From contig SVNK01000004.1 of the NCBI GenBank assembly GCA_015066935.1, positions 62,001 through 126,000 on the forward strand: a DNA stretch of 64,000 bases, written 5' to 3'. Under the pieces are notes generated by a model, which was not told the DNA's origin, did not search any database, and worked only from the letters and a program-made list of their open reading frames with translations. The translations under genes were made by a program, and so were the position numbers. The DNA comes from Ruminococcus sp. GTDB taxonomy: Bacteria; Bacillota; Clostridia; Oscillospirales; Ruminococcaceae. Each line of letters starts with the position of its first letter. The stretch's first letter is position 1. Below, piece by piece: positions 52,830 through 62,480 of the stretch.

Positions 52830-52845
52830 ACACAATATATAGTAG
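52830..52845 (+). promoter_or_regulatory. NrdR box
   Basis: ACACAATATATAGTAG matches the NrdR consensus (ACACWATATATWGTGT) except at the last two bases. It lies between the promoter and nrdD, where NrdR normally represses ribonucleotide reductase genes. A degenerate second site may overlap the -10. Confidence 0.6.
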
Positions 52846-52861
52846 TCGGAGGTACAAGATA

Positions 52862-55180
52862 ATGATTATCCATATCATGAAAAGGGACGGAAGAAAAGTC
52901 CCGTTCAATATCGAAAAAATTGCAAATGCTATCTACCGTGCGGCTCAGTCATGCGGCGGAAGCGATTTCAATGCAGCCATGGAGGTTGCAGCTGAAGTAT
53001 GCAAACTCTACGAGGAAAGAAACCCCGGAAAGGTTCCGACCGTTGAAGAAATCCAGGACCTCGTGGAAAAAGCCCTCATCGAAAAAGGTCACGCAATGAC
53101 CGCCAAAGCTTACATTCTTTACCGTTATGAGCGTACACGCTCACGTGAAATGAAAACAAAGCTTATGTGTGTACTCAATGAACTGACCTTCAGTGCCGCA
53201 AAAGACAGCGACATCAAACGTGAAAATGCCAACATCGACGGCGATACTGCTATGGGAACAATGCTGAAATATGGCTCTGTTTCCGCTAAGGAATACTATG
53301 AGATGTACGTCCTCGAGCCGAAACACGCAAAGGCTCACCGTAACGGCGACATCCACATCCACGATCTGGACTTCTATACCCTCACAACAACCTGCACCCA
53401 GATCGATCTCAGAAAACTCTTTAAAAACGGCTTTTCAACAGGTCACGGCTTCCTCCGTGAACCCAACGACATCGCAAGCTACTCAGCACTCGCCTGCATC
53501 GCTATCCAGTCCAACCAGAACGATCAGCACGGCGGTCAGAGTATCCCGACTTTCGATTATGCTATGGCTGACGGCGTTAAAAAGACCTACGCCGCACGTT
53601 ATACCCAGAATATCGCAAGAGCCCTCTCACTTCTTGCAGGCGTTGAAAATGAGGCTGAAATCGCTAAGGAAATCAGAAACGAAATCCTCGAAAAATACGA
53701 CCTGAAACCCATCCTTGCAAACGACAACAGCTATCAGGAAAAGGAACTTGAGCTTCTCCTCAACTATACAGATAAAGAAACTGCGGAAAAGGTTCAGGCT
53801 TTTGCTGCAAAGAACGCTGAAAAGGAAACCGACCGTGCCACTTATCAGGCTATGGAAGCACTCATCCATAATCTCAACACTATGAACAGCCGTGCAGGTG
53901 CTCAGACTCCGTTCAGTTCAATCAACTACGGTACCGATACATCTCCTGAAGGAAGAATGGTAATCAAAAATGTTCTCCTCGCTCAGGAAGCAGGTCTCGG
54001 AAACGGCGAAACACCTATCTTCCCCATACATATCTTCAAAATCAAGGACGGTGTGAACTATAACCCCACCGACCCCAACTATGACCTCTTCAAACTTGCA
54101 TGCAGAGTCTCAGCAAAGAGACTTTTCCCCAATTTCTCGTTCATTGACGCTCCTTATAATCTCCAGTACTATAAGGAAGGCAATCCCGATTCTGAAATCG
54201 CATACATGGGCTGCCGTACACGCGTTATCGGAAATAACTACGATAAATCCCGTGAAATCGTTACAGGCAGAGGCAACCTCAGCTTTACCTCAATCAATCT
54301 CCCCAGACTCGCTATCAAGGCTGACCACAATGTCGGACTTTTCTTCGAGAAGCTTGAGGATATGATGGACCTCGCTATCGACCAGCTTATGCACCGTTTC
54401 CGCATCCAGTGCCAGAAACGTGTAAGAAACTTCCCCTTCCTTATGGGACAGGGTATCTGGATGGATTCGGACAAGCTCGCAGCTGACGATACTATCGAAG
54501 AAGTCCTCAAACATGGTACTCTTTCCGTAGGATTCATCGGACTTGCCGAGTGTCTCAAGGCTCTTATCGGATTCCACCACGGTGAAAGTGAGGACGCCCG
54601 TGAGCTTGGTATGGAAATCATTCAGGCTATGAGAAACCGTCTCGATGAGGAGGCAAAAAGAACAGGTCTTAATTTCTCTCTCCTCGCAACTCCCGCAGAA
54701 GGTCTTTCGGGACGTTTTGTACGCATGGACGCTCAGAAATACGGTATTATCGAAGGCGTTACAGACCGTGATTACTATACAAACTCCTTCCACGTGCCTG
54801 TTCATTACCCCATCAGCGCATTTGAAAAGATTAAGATTGAAGCTCCCTACCACGAGCTTACAAACGCCGGTCATATCAGCTACATCGAACTTGACGGCGA
54901 CCCGCTTGAGAACCTCACTGCATTCGAAAAGATTGTACGCTGCATGAAGGAGTCAGGCATAGGATACGGCGCTATCAACCATCCCGTTGACCGTGACCCA
55001 TGCTGCGGATATACCGGAATTATCGGAGAAACCTGCCCCTGCTGCGGCAGAAGCGAAAACGACAACAATGTTGCTTTCGACAGAATCCGCCGTATAACAG
55101 GTTATCTTGTAGGTACTCTCGACCGCTTCAATAATGGTAAGCGTTCCGAGGAGCATGACCGTGTAAAGCACGACGTCTAA
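52862..55180 (+). CDS. nrdD: Anaerobic ribonucleoside-triphosphate reductase NrdD
   Basis: NrdD is the class III glycyl-radical enzyme that reduces ribonucleotides to deoxyribonucleotides without oxygen. The 772-residue protein has an N-terminal ATP-cone (about 3-95) for allosteric control. The ten-stranded barrel follows. A C-terminal zinc site is formed by CC near 719 and CPCC near 730. The radical glycine is in RRITGYLVG, near residue 747. AGGAGG-like GGAGG precedes the ATG. nrdG follows after 9 nt. Confidence 0.97.
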   Translation: MIIHIMKRDGRKVPFNIEKIANAIYRAAQSCGGSDFNAAMEVAAEVCKLYEERNPGKVPTVEEIQDLVEKALIEKGHAMTAKAYILYRYERTRSREMKTKLMCVLNELTFSAAKDSDIKRENANIDGDTAMGTMLKYGSVSAKEYYEMYVLEPKHAKAHRNGDIHIHDLDFYTLTTTCTQIDLRKLFKNGFSTGHGFLREPNDIASYSALACIAIQSNQNDQHGGQSIPTFDYAMADGVKKTYAARYTQNIARALSLLAGVENEAEIAKEIRNEILEKYDLKPILANDNSYQEKELELLLNYTDKETAEKVQAFAAKNAEKETDRATYQAMEALIHNLNTMNSRAGAQTPFSSINYGTDTSPEGRMVIKNVLLAQEAGLGNGETPIFPIHIFKIKDGVNYNPTDPNYDLFKLACRVSAKRLFPNFSFIDAPYNLQYYKEGNPDSEIAYMGCRTRVIGNNYDKSREIVTGRGNLSFTSINLPRLAIKADHNVGLFFEKLEDMMDLAIDQLMHRFRIQCQKRVRNFPFLMGQGIWMDSDKLAADDTIEEVLKHGTLSVGFIGLAECLKALIGFHHGESEDARELGMEIIQAMRNRLDEEAKRTGLNFSLLATPAEGLSGRFVRMDAQKYGIIEGVTDRDYYTNSFHVPVHYPISAFEKIKIEAPYHELTNAGHISYIELDGDPLENLTAFEKIVRCMKESGIGYGAINHPVDRDPCCGYTGIIGETCPCCGRSENDNNVAFDRIRRITGYLVGTLDRFNNGKRSEEHDRVKHDV

Positions 55181-55189
55181 GGTGATATA

Positions 55190-55690
55190 ATGGAATTAAG
55201 AATTGCCGGAACCGCCAACGATTCTATTGTTGACGGTCCCGGAATAAGATTTACGATTTTTACGCAGGGATGTCCGCATCATTGTGAGGGATGCCATAAT
55301 CCGCAGACCCACGATTTCAGCGGCGGTACCATCACCGATACGGATGAACTGCTGAACAGAATCAAAAGCAACCCTCTGCTGGACGGCGTAACCTTCAGCG
55401 GCGGCGAACCTTTCTGTCAGGCGGAGGCTCTTGCGGAGCTTGGCACTAAAATCAAGGCTCTCGGACTGAATATCGTCACCTATACGGGCTATACATTCGA
55501 AGAGCTTTATGCCGACCGTCATAAAAACGGATTCGGTGAACTTCTTTCAGTTACTGATTATCTGATTGACGGTCCCTTTGTTCTTGCACAGAAGAACTGG
55601 GAAATCAGATTCCGTGGAAGCAGCAACCAGCGTATCATCGACGTCGCCGAAAGTCTCAGAACAGGAACTCCCGTGACAATTGACTTATAA
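55190..55690 (+). CDS. nrdG: Anaerobic ribonucleotide reductase activase NrdG
   Basis: NrdG is a radical SAM enzyme that creates the glycyl radical in NrdD. The 166-residue protein has the CPHHCEGC iron-sulfur motif (C-x3-C-x2-C) near residue 29 and the SAM-binding FSGGEPF near residue 70. It is co-transcribed with nrdD. Confidence 0.97.
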   Translation: MELRIAGTANDSIVDGPGIRFTIFTQGCPHHCEGCHNPQTHDFSGGTITDTDELLNRIKSNPLLDGVTFSGGEPFCQAEALAELGTKIKALGLNIVTYTGYTFEELYADRHKNGFGELLSVTDYLIDGPFVLAQKNWEIRFRGSSNQRIIDVAESLRTGTPVTIDL

Positions 55691-55726
55691 AATAAAGGGC
55701 TTATCCTTAAGGATAAGCCCTTTATT
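55691..55726. terminator. Bidirectional terminator between nrdG and cysK
   Basis: A 16-bp perfect stem with a TTAA loop (55691-55726) starts with A-rich and ends with T-rich sequence, so it can end both converging transcripts. Confidence 0.9.
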
Positions 55727-55738
55727 ATAGCATAATCA

Positions 55739-56704
55739 TCAGTTTTCGTCAGCGATTTTAGTAAATTCGAGAACCTCGTCACGGAACAACGGAGTACTGA
55801 AATAACGCTCGGCAGTATCCGGGAGAACTGTAACAACAGTTTTCCCCTTACCAAGCTTTTTTGCAAGTGCGATTGCAGCTGCGACATTGGTACCGGCGGA
55901 AATTCCGCACATAAGACCTTCCTTCCTTGCAAGAGCACGGGAAGTATGGATTGCTTCCTTATCGGAGACAATGTATATATCGCTGTAGATTTTTGTATTC
56001 AGGTTTTCGGGAATAAGACCGTCGCCGATTCCCATCTGAAGGTGGGTTCCGATGTTGCCTCCCGAGAGAATAGCAGCGTTTTCAGGTTCAACCGCCCAGA
56101 TTTCAATGTCGGGATTGGCTTCCTTAAGGACTTCTCCGATACCTGAAATTGTACCGCCTGTACCGATACCTGCACAGAATCCGTGTATGGGACCGTCAAC
56201 CTGAGAAAGAATTTCCTTACCTGTATAAAGACGGTGAGCATCGGGATTGGCAGGATTCTCAAACTGCTGGGGAATAAAAATATCGGGATTTTTCTGCTGC
56301 ATACGGATGGCAGTCTGAAGACATTCCTCGATGCATTTGCCGATATCACCGTCATCGTGCACAAGTATAACCTTTGCACCATAATGACACACAAGCTTTC
56401 GACGCTCTTCACTTACTGAATCAGGCATGATAATAATTGTTTTATAGCCTTTGACAGCGCCGATCAATGCAAGACCTATTCCCTGATTTCCGCTTGTAGG
56501 CTCAACTATTACAGTATTTTCGCTGATAAGTCCCTGTTTTTCCGCTTCACAGATCATGTTATATGCAGTTCTTGTCTTTATTGAGCCTCCGACGTTCAGA
56601 CCCTCAAATTTAACAAGAACCTGTGCTGCGTCCTCGGGAACCATATTTCTCAGACGCACCATGGGAGTATTCCCCATAGCTTCAAGGATATTATTATAAA
56701 ACAT
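55739..56704 (-). CDS. cysK: Cysteine synthase family protein (copy 1)
   Basis: This fold-type II PLP enzyme makes cysteine from O-acetylserine and sulfide, or a close relative. The 321-residue protein has the PLP lysine in GGSIKTRTAYNMI near residue 43 and the substrate loop PTSGNQGIGLAL near residue 70. The phosphate loop GIGTGGTISGIG is near residue 180. The usual G-S-x-K-D-R is changed to G-S-I-K-T-R, which hints at an altered substrate. The start at 56704 is an ATG; TTG at 56710 is possible. A second copy lies at 62757. Confidence 0.85.
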   Translation of the reverse strand: MFYNNILEAMGNTPMVRLRNMVPEDAAQVLVKFEGLNVGGSIKTRTAYNMICEAEKQGLISENTVIVEPTSGNQGIGLALIGAVKGYKTIIIMPDSVSEERRKLVCHYGAKVILVHDDGDIGKCIEECLQTAIRMQQKNPDIFIPQQFENPANPDAHRLYTGKEILSQVDGPIHGFCAGIGTGGTISGIGEVLKEANPDIEIWAVEPENAAILSGGNIGTHLQMGIGDGLIPENLNTKIYSDIYIVSDKEAIHTSRALARKEGLMCGISAGTNVAAAIALAKKLGKGKTVVTVLPDTAERYFSTPLFRDEVLEFTKIADEN

Positions 56705-56764
56705 AAACAAACTTCTTTCCGCTGCTCCACAAAGAGCAGATTAATGACTTTTTTACCATATTAT

Positions 56765-56793
56765 ATTATAATACATTAAAAAATGTTTTTCAA
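56765..56793 (-). promoter_or_regulatory. Promoter of cysK copy 1
   Basis: TTGAAA (56788-56793) and TATAAT (56765-56770) are 17 bp apart on the minus strand. The leader holds a small stem, CTGCTC/GAGCAG, at 56722-56739. Confidence 0.75.
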
Positions 56794-56888
56794 GAGAAAA
56801 AGAAAAAAATATAAAACAAAAATAAGCAATATTTGTGATTTCGTATTCTTTCAATATAGCTTTCTTTGCTGAAACAAGCGGTTTTCCG

Positions 56889-58748
56889 TTATTCCTCGCC
56901 TTCAGTATAATCGAAGGCATCCGGAGTATCATCGGACGCCTTACAGAACTGCGTTTCATAAAGCTGTGAATACACTCCGCCAAGCTCTATCAGTTCACTG
57001 TGCGTACCTCTCTCCGCAATAACACCGTTGCTGATAACAAGAATTTCATCAGCAGCAAGTATCGTTGAAAGTCTGTGAGCGATCAGTATGCTCGTCCTTG
57101 AAGTGATAAGTGGTTCGATGGCATCCTGAATCTTCTGCTCTGAAATTGAATCGAGAGCAGAGGTCGCTTCGTCAAAAATCATGAGTGCGGGGTCTTTCAG
57201 CAGGACTCTCGCAATTGAAATACGCTGCTTCTCGCCGCCCGAAAGCTTGAGTCCACGATTACCGACCACCGTATCAAGACCCGTTTCCTGATTCTCGATA
57301 AAGTCATATATATTCGCTTTTTTACACGCTTCGATAAGCTCCTCCTCGGTTGCGTCGGGCTTAGCGTAAAGAAGATTCTGACGTATTGTACCATTGAACA
57401 GATATGTCTCCTGACTCACGATTCCGATATTGTCACGCAGGTAATCAAGGTCAAGCTTACGGACGTCCACGTTATCAAAAGTTACCGAACCTGAAGTAAC
57501 GTCCCACAGTCTCGGAATGAGATTAATGAGCGTACTCTTTCCGGAACCCGAAGGTCCGACAACTGCTATACATTTTCCGCTTTCAAGTCTGAAATTGATG
57601 TCCGAAAGAATCTGACGCTCCTTTTCATAGTAGAATCCGACGTTTCTGAACTCCACTTCACCCTTCGATTCGCCTTCGGGACGTACTGCATCGGGAGCAG
57701 ACTCAATTTCAACAGGCATATCAAAATACTCGAAAATTCTCGTAAACATAGCCATTGAGCGTATCCAGTCAACCTGTATATTGAGAAGCTGATTCACAGG
57801 ACCATACATTTTTCCGAGAAGTGCCACAAGAACTGTAATATCACCGACCGTTATCGTACTGTCAAACTTCATCATGAGGATGCCGCCTGCAAGATACAGC
57901 AGCATGGGTCCTATGCTTGAAAATGTACTCAATGCAACACGGAACCAGCGTCCTGCCATTCCCTCACGGATATTGAGCTTCACCATGCGCTTGTTTGACG
58001 CTTCATACTTCTCGTACTCAGCACGCTCCATTCCGAAAAGTTTAACAAGAAGCTGTCCGCTTACAGACATTGTTTCGTTGAGGATACCGTTGATTTCGTC
58101 GCTGCATTCCTGCGACTCGGCTGTAATCGACCAGCGTGTTTTTCCTGCGCTTCGTGTTGGAATTATAAACAATGGAATTACAGCAATTCCCACCAGTGCC
58201 ATTACCCAGCTCTGCTGAAACATGACTACAAGTGCAACTATCAGCGTGATTGAATTTGAAAGTATGCTTGTGAGAGTGCTTGTGATTATCTGCTGAACGC
58301 CCGAAATGTCGCTTGTCATTCGGGTTATGATGTCTCCCTGATTATTCGACGTAAAAAAACGCTGCGACATCTTCTGCAGATGTCTGTACATCTTATTACG
58401 CATATCGTATGTAATGTGCTGTGCAATCCAGGTATTCATGTAACTTTCCAGCACTCCGATAAGATTTGCCCCGAGTGTCACCGAAAGCGACAGAACAATG
58501 AACAAAACAAGCTTACGCATACTTCTTCCGATAAGACCTTCGTCAATTATCTTACCCGTCAGCACTGACGGCATAAGACTCAGAACAGATGAAATCGCAA
58601 TTGCAATCATGACAATTATCATCTGTTTCCAGTAAGGTTTCAGATATGAAAAAATGCGTTTAAGCATCCCTTTCGTCACCTTCGGACGATTTTTCTTTTC
58701 TTCCTCTGTCAAAAAGCTTTGTCTTCTTGGTCCTCCAACAGGCGGCAT
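56889..58748 (-). CDS. ABC transporter, fused permease and ATPase (exporter type)
   Basis: The 619-residue half-transporter has six membrane helices (about 40-330) and an ATPase domain (about 365-600). The domain carries Walker A GPSGSGKST, Q-loop VSQETYLF, signature LSGGEKQR, Walker B ALMIFDEATSALD and the H-loop IAHRLST. Such proteins form dimers that export drugs, lipids or peptides; the substrate cannot be told. The ATG at 58748 follows GGGAGAG and is preferred to the ATG at 58766. No partner half-transporter is adjacent, so it probably works as a homodimer. Confidence 0.93.
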   Translation of the reverse strand: MPPVGGPRRQSFLTEEEKKNRPKVTKGMLKRIFSYLKPYWKQMIIVMIAIAISSVLSLMPSVLTGKIIDEGLIGRSMRKLVLFIVLSLSVTLGANLIGVLESYMNTWIAQHITYDMRNKMYRHLQKMSQRFFTSNNQGDIITRMTSDISGVQQIITSTLTSILSNSITLIVALVVMFQQSWVMALVGIAVIPLFIIPTRSAGKTRWSITAESQECSDEINGILNETMSVSGQLLVKLFGMERAEYEKYEASNKRMVKLNIREGMAGRWFRVALSTFSSIGPMLLYLAGGILMMKFDSTITVGDITVLVALLGKMYGPVNQLLNIQVDWIRSMAMFTRIFEYFDMPVEIESAPDAVRPEGESKGEVEFRNVGFYYEKERQILSDINFRLESGKCIAVVGPSGSGKSTLINLIPRLWDVTSGSVTFDNVDVRKLDLDYLRDNIGIVSQETYLFNGTIRQNLLYAKPDATEEELIEACKKANIYDFIENQETGLDTVVGNRGLKLSGGEKQRISIARVLLKDPALMIFDEATSALDSISEQKIQDAIEPLITSRTSILIAHRLSTILAADEILVISNGVIAERGTHSELIELGGVYSQLYETQFCKASDDTPDAFDYTEGEE

Positions 58749-58784
58749 AACAATCTCTCCCTTCATATTCTGATCATATTTCTT

Positions 58785-58813
58785 ATTTTACCACATTTCC
58801 CCGAACACCACAA
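58785..58813 (-). promoter_or_regulatory. Probable promoter of the ABC transporter
   Basis: On the minus strand TTGTGG (58808-58813) and TAAAAT (58785-58790) are 17 bp apart; the -35 match is moderate. Confidence 0.5.
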
Positions 58814-59023
58814 GCGTTTTCAGATTATTTCCCGACTTTTTCCGCATGAATTTTCCTGCCTTTTCCGAGCAAAAGCATCAGAATAAACTGACTCATTATG
58901 AGATAATTACTTATTTTACGGAAATAAACATATACTTCTTTGGTTTACTGTCATATTTTTTGTGTAGCAGTAATCGTCGGACGGATATATTATTATAGTA
59001 TCATTACCGCAAAGGAGAATATC

Positions 59024-59914
59024 ATGCTCAGGAAGCTTATACCATTCATTTTTTCCGCAATCATTTTTATTACTCTCAGTCCTTACACGTCCCAAGCAGA
59101 GTCCGGCGATTTCACCTACACCATCATCAACGGCGAGGCTACCGTCATCGGCTTTACAGGAGAACCTGAAACACTGGAAATCCCCTCAGTCATAGAGGGA
59201 TGTCCCGTTACAGAAATCCGTGACAACGCTTTTTTCAGCTGCACCTCACTCAGAAGCATAACACTCCCCGATACTCTCAGAGTAATGGGACATCATTGCT
59301 TTTACGCCTGCACTTCACTGGAAAGAATCAAACTTCCTCCGTCTCTTGAAGAAATCGGCATGGGATGTTTCTGCGGCTGTGTGACTCTTAAAGAGGTTCA
59401 CATCTCTGAAAAGCTCGACGTCCTTCCCGACTCATGCTTCCGTTCCTGCACGTCACTTGAGAGCATCATAATTCCGCAGAATATTGCCGTGATTGAAAAG
59501 TTCTGCTTTTCAGGCTGCACCAATCTTGAAAATGTCTCATTAAGCGGTCGTCTTGAACAAATCGGAAGCTATTCGTTTTACATGTGCAATTCACTCAGAG
59601 AGCTTTACATTCCGCCCTCGGTAACAGCCTTCGGAACAGAGGCAGTCGGCTTCATTCCCGCAGCGGATGGTACTTCTCCGTCGTCCTCCGACGGGTTTAC
59701 CATATACGGCGAAAGGGAGTCCCATGCACAGGAATACGCCAGATGCAACAATATCGCATTTTCCGATTCAGCCGCTGCAACAGGTGCAATGGCGTTTATA
59801 CGGGATGCAGCGTCGTCCGCAAATCCTGCCGTGAAGCTGACCGTATGCGGAATCGCTGCAATACTGATACTTCTTCTCGGTATTTTGTTTCACCGCAGAG
59901 GCAGCATTTCGTAA
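59024..59914 (+). CDS. BspA-type leucine-rich-repeat surface protein with C-terminal anchor
   Basis: The 296-residue protein has a signal peptide (about 1-24) and five to six BspA-type repeats of about 23 residues (about 45-215), each with C-F/C-x-x-C-x-S/T-L and I-x-L/I-P. The repeats carry paired cysteines. It ends in a single helix (about 266-287) plus R-R, so it stays membrane-bound. BspA repeats bind host or matrix proteins in other species; the ligand here is unknown. AAAGGAG precedes the ATG at 59024. Confidence 0.83.
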   Translation: MLRKLIPFIFSAIIFITLSPYTSQAESGDFTYTIINGEATVIGFTGEPETLEIPSVIEGCPVTEIRDNAFFSCTSLRSITLPDTLRVMGHHCFYACTSLERIKLPPSLEEIGMGCFCGCVTLKEVHISEKLDVLPDSCFRSCTSLESIIIPQNIAVIEKFCFSGCTNLENVSLSGRLEQIGSYSFYMCNSLRELYIPPSVTAFGTEAVGFIPAADGTSPSSSDGFTIYGERESHAQEYARCNNIAFSDSAAATGAMAFIRDAASSANPAVKLTVCGIAAILILLLGILFHRRGSIS

Positions 59915-59922
59915 CACAGGAA

Positions 59923-60687
59923 TCACTTCCCGTTCTGTATGATGAAATCTTCCTCGCTTACAGCATACATTTCACGGTATTCTTTCGGTGTCATTCCCTT
60001 CTGCTTTCTGAAAGTGTATATGAATGCACTCTGCGACGAGAATCCCAGTGACAACGCAATATCAAGATATGAAAAATCAGAGTATTTAAGCAGATTTTCA
60101 GCCGTCTGAATCTTTGCACGGATAATGAACTGCTTTACGGTTACACCTGTCTCCTTTTCAAACAGTTTTGACAGATATGAACTGCTTAGTCCGCTTACTT
60201 CCGAAAGCATATCAAGCGTGAGCTTTTCATGAAGATGGTCATATATATGGTCTATGCATCTTCTGACATGAAGCGAAACTACCCTCTCTTTTTTCAGCTC
60301 ACGCATACGCTTTGCAAAATCTATACGCATCTCCTCAAAAATATCCAGCAGCGATTCACAGTCGCTGCATTTGTCTGCACGCTGAATATATATATCGCTC
60401 AGTGTATACGCAACATCGTGTCCGAGTCCGCCCTCTACGCAGAATCTTGAAACGAGCGCCACTGAAGTTACAAAGTGATACATTATATTTCTCACAGGAT
60501 CATCGGAAAGAGTCCCCTTTCCTTCAAGGAAATTCTTTCTGATTATTTTGAATCGTTCCGTCACTGTCTCAACGTCGCCCGCCTGAATGTATCTGTATCC
60601 TTCAAGCTCGCTCCGGAAGGGGTTCCTCTTAAAGCCTGTATTATGCTGAATAAACAACCTGTAATTCAGGTCTCTGTTCGTGTTCAC
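59923..60687 (-). CDS. AraC-family transcriptional regulator
   Basis: The 254-residue protein has an alpha-helical N-terminal region with a cysteine pair (KCSDCES) and a C-terminal AraC HTH pair (about 150-250): LTLDMLSEVSGLSSSYLSKLFEKETGVTVKQFI and LDIALSLGFSSQSAFIYTFRKQKGMTPKEYRE. No N-terminal cupin sensor is visible. The start is uncertain: GTG at 60687 has GAGGAG 10 nt upstream, while the longer reading from 60723 has none. It diverges from the MATE gene, which it may control. Confidence 0.85.
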   Translation of the reverse strand: MNTNRDLNYRLFIQHNTGFKRNPFRSELEGYRYIQAGDVETVTERFKIIRKNFLEGKGTLSDDPVRNIMYHFVTSVALVSRFCVEGGLGHDVAYTLSDIYIQRADKCSDCESLLDIFEEMRIDFAKRMRELKKERVVSLHVRRCIDHIYDHLHEKLTLDMLSEVSGLSSSYLSKLFEKETGVTVKQFIIRAKIQTAENLLKYSDFSYLDIALSLGFSSQSAFIYTFRKQKGMTPKEYREMYAVSEEDFIIQNGK

Positions 60688-60827
60688 GATACCGTCACTC
60701 CTCTCCCTCATACCGAAAATCACACAGCAGAATTTGCCATATGACCATTAATTGCTCTGTTTTTATTATAGCAGATTTTTGATATAAATGCAATGTTCTC
60801 TGATATAAAATTTCTGCTCGTCCAATT

Positions 60828-60941
60828 ATAATTAATGTGTCTTCAATAACCGCTTTAAGGCGGTTATTGCCCCGAACTTCGTTCGGGGAGCTCAAATTCT
60901 CTATAATATAAGGAATTTGAGCATCACATTCATTGAATGTG
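60828..60941 (+). repeat. Hairpin-array leader element, copy 2 (truncated, about 114 bp)
   Basis: It starts with the same ATAATTAATGT end at 60828 and keeps the first three hairpins, then stops after CACATTCA-T-TGAATGTG. The third stem has TA at 60892/60920 where copy 1 has GC at 39932/39960, a compensatory change. A TATAAT overlaps its start, but no good -35 is present, unlike copies 1 and 3. It lies in the MATE gene leader. Confidence 0.8.
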
Positions 60942-60975
60942 CCACCTTTCTCCACTTCACAAGGAGGTTTTATAT

Positions 60976-62343
60976 ATGGCAAAAACTTATGACCTTACAA
61001 AAGGCAACGTCACATCTGTGATTCTGAAATTCTACTTCCCCATGCTGCTTACGAATATGCTCCAACAGCTTTACACTCTTGCAGATACCGCAATAGTCGG
61101 AAAGGGACTGGGTGACAACGCTCTTGCCGCTGTAGGAAATATGTCGTCGCTGACATTTCTTGTCATCGGCTTTTCAATGGGATTGTCAAACGGTTTTTCG
61201 GTCTCGATAGCTCAGAGCTTCGGTGCAAAGGACTACAATAAAATGCGTCGGGCAACGGCAGCTTCAATAAAGCTTGCCGCTGTGATTACAGTTGTCCTGA
61301 CGATACTCAGTCTGGCTTCCCTGAAGGGAGTCCTCAATATACTGCGTACCGACTCCGCAATTATGAACGACAGTCTGAAATACGGTTATGTCATATTCGG
61401 CGGACTCGTTACCACAATCGCATATAATCTCTGTGCCTGCGTGCTCAGAGCTTTGGGCGACAGCAAAACTCCGTTCATCGCCATAATCATTTCGGCAATC
61501 ACCAACGTTGTGCTGAATTACATATGCATATATATCCTCGGCACAGGTGTTGAGGGAGCCGCTGCCGCAACGGTTATTTCTCAGGTTCTTTCCACAGCAA
61601 TTTGTCTCGTAAAGCTCCGCAGAATCGACATTCTCAAGCTTTCACGCACCGACTTTGAGGGATGCCGTAATATGTACCCCGAACTTTTCAGAAACGGTCT
61701 GCCAATGGCTCTGATGAATTCAATCACAGCAGTCGGATGCATGGTTGTACAGTATTTTGTAAACGGTCTCGGAGTTGCCTATACTTCCGCATTTTCTCCA
61801 TGCAGCCGTTATCTCAATCTCTTTATGCAGCCTGCCTGCACTGCCGGTTTTGCAATGTCATCCTTCACAAGCCAGAACTTCGGTGCAAAGAAATTCGACC
61901 GTATACGCTCAGGACTCCACGTTTGCGTCAGCATTGCTCTCATTACTTATTTCACACTTGGTTCTGTCATGTTCTTCTTCCCCGAATGGCTCGCAGGACT
62001 CATGCTCAACAGCAGCGAAACAATATCTCTTGCTGCGGAATACCTTAAAATATGCGGTATGATGGTTTTCGCCGTTGATTTGCTGTTCGTTTTCAGAAGC
62101 GGCTGTCAGGGCATGGGACGTCCCTTCATCCCGATGATTTCAGGAATTATCGAGATGGTTATGCGTATTTCGATTATAGTCATTTTCATCGGACGTTTCG
62201 GATTTGCTGCTGCTGCGTGGGCAGACGTTGCTGCATGGCTCGGTGCACTTGCACTCAATCTTGTGGCTTTTGAAATCATTCTTAAACGCTATTCTCATTG
62301 CGGACAAAAGTCTCTCCCCAAGGCTGAACCCGCACTTTCATAA
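60976..62343 (+). CDS. MATE-family multidrug/cation antiporter
   Basis: MATE transporters export drugs and other cations in exchange for sodium or protons. The 455-residue protein has 12 predicted membrane helices and the family start (ILKFYFPMLLTNMLQQLYTLADTAIVGKGLGDNALAAVG). The two halves are related. The ATG at 60976 follows AAGGAGG; the in-frame ATG at 60937 lies within the repeat. It is divergent from the AraC regulator and has a strong terminator. Confidence 0.93.
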   Translation: MAKTYDLTKGNVTSVILKFYFPMLLTNMLQQLYTLADTAIVGKGLGDNALAAVGNMSSLTFLVIGFSMGLSNGFSVSIAQSFGAKDYNKMRRATAASIKLAAVITVVLTILSLASLKGVLNILRTDSAIMNDSLKYGYVIFGGLVTTIAYNLCACVLRALGDSKTPFIAIIISAITNVVLNYICIYILGTGVEGAAAATVISQVLSTAICLVKLRRIDILKLSRTDFEGCRNMYPELFRNGLPMALMNSITAVGCMVVQYFVNGLGVAYTSAFSPCSRYLNLFMQPACTAGFAMSSFTSQNFGAKKFDRIRSGLHVCVSIALITYFTLGSVMFFFPEWLAGLMLNSSETISLAAEYLKICGMMVFAVDLLFVFRSGCQGMGRPFIPMISGIIEMVMRISIIVIFIGRFGFAAAAWADVAAWLGALALNLVAFEIILKRYSHCGQKSLPKAEPALS

Positions 62344-62357
62344 TCTTCCTTTATAAA

Positions 62358-62438
62358 ATAAACAGAGCATACAGCAATTATAATACAAGAACTCTCCTGT
62401 TCCTTACGTATATCTGCTGTATGCTCTGTTTATATTTT
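62358..62438 (+). terminator. Long-stem terminator after MATE
   Basis: A perfect 19-bp stem (62358-62376 with 62415-62433) around a 38-nt loop is followed by ATTTT. Confidence 0.75.
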
Positions 62439-62451
62439 GCAGATACACAGA

Positions 62452-62480
62452 TTGACAGCTATATGCAACTATGTTATAAT
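62452..62480 (+). promoter_or_regulatory. Full-consensus promoter before repeat copy 3
   Basis: TTGACA (62452-62457) and TATAAT (62475-62480) are exactly 17 bp apart; the spacer differs from copy 1, but the boxes are identical. The -10 overlaps the left terminal repeat. Confidence 0.85.
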
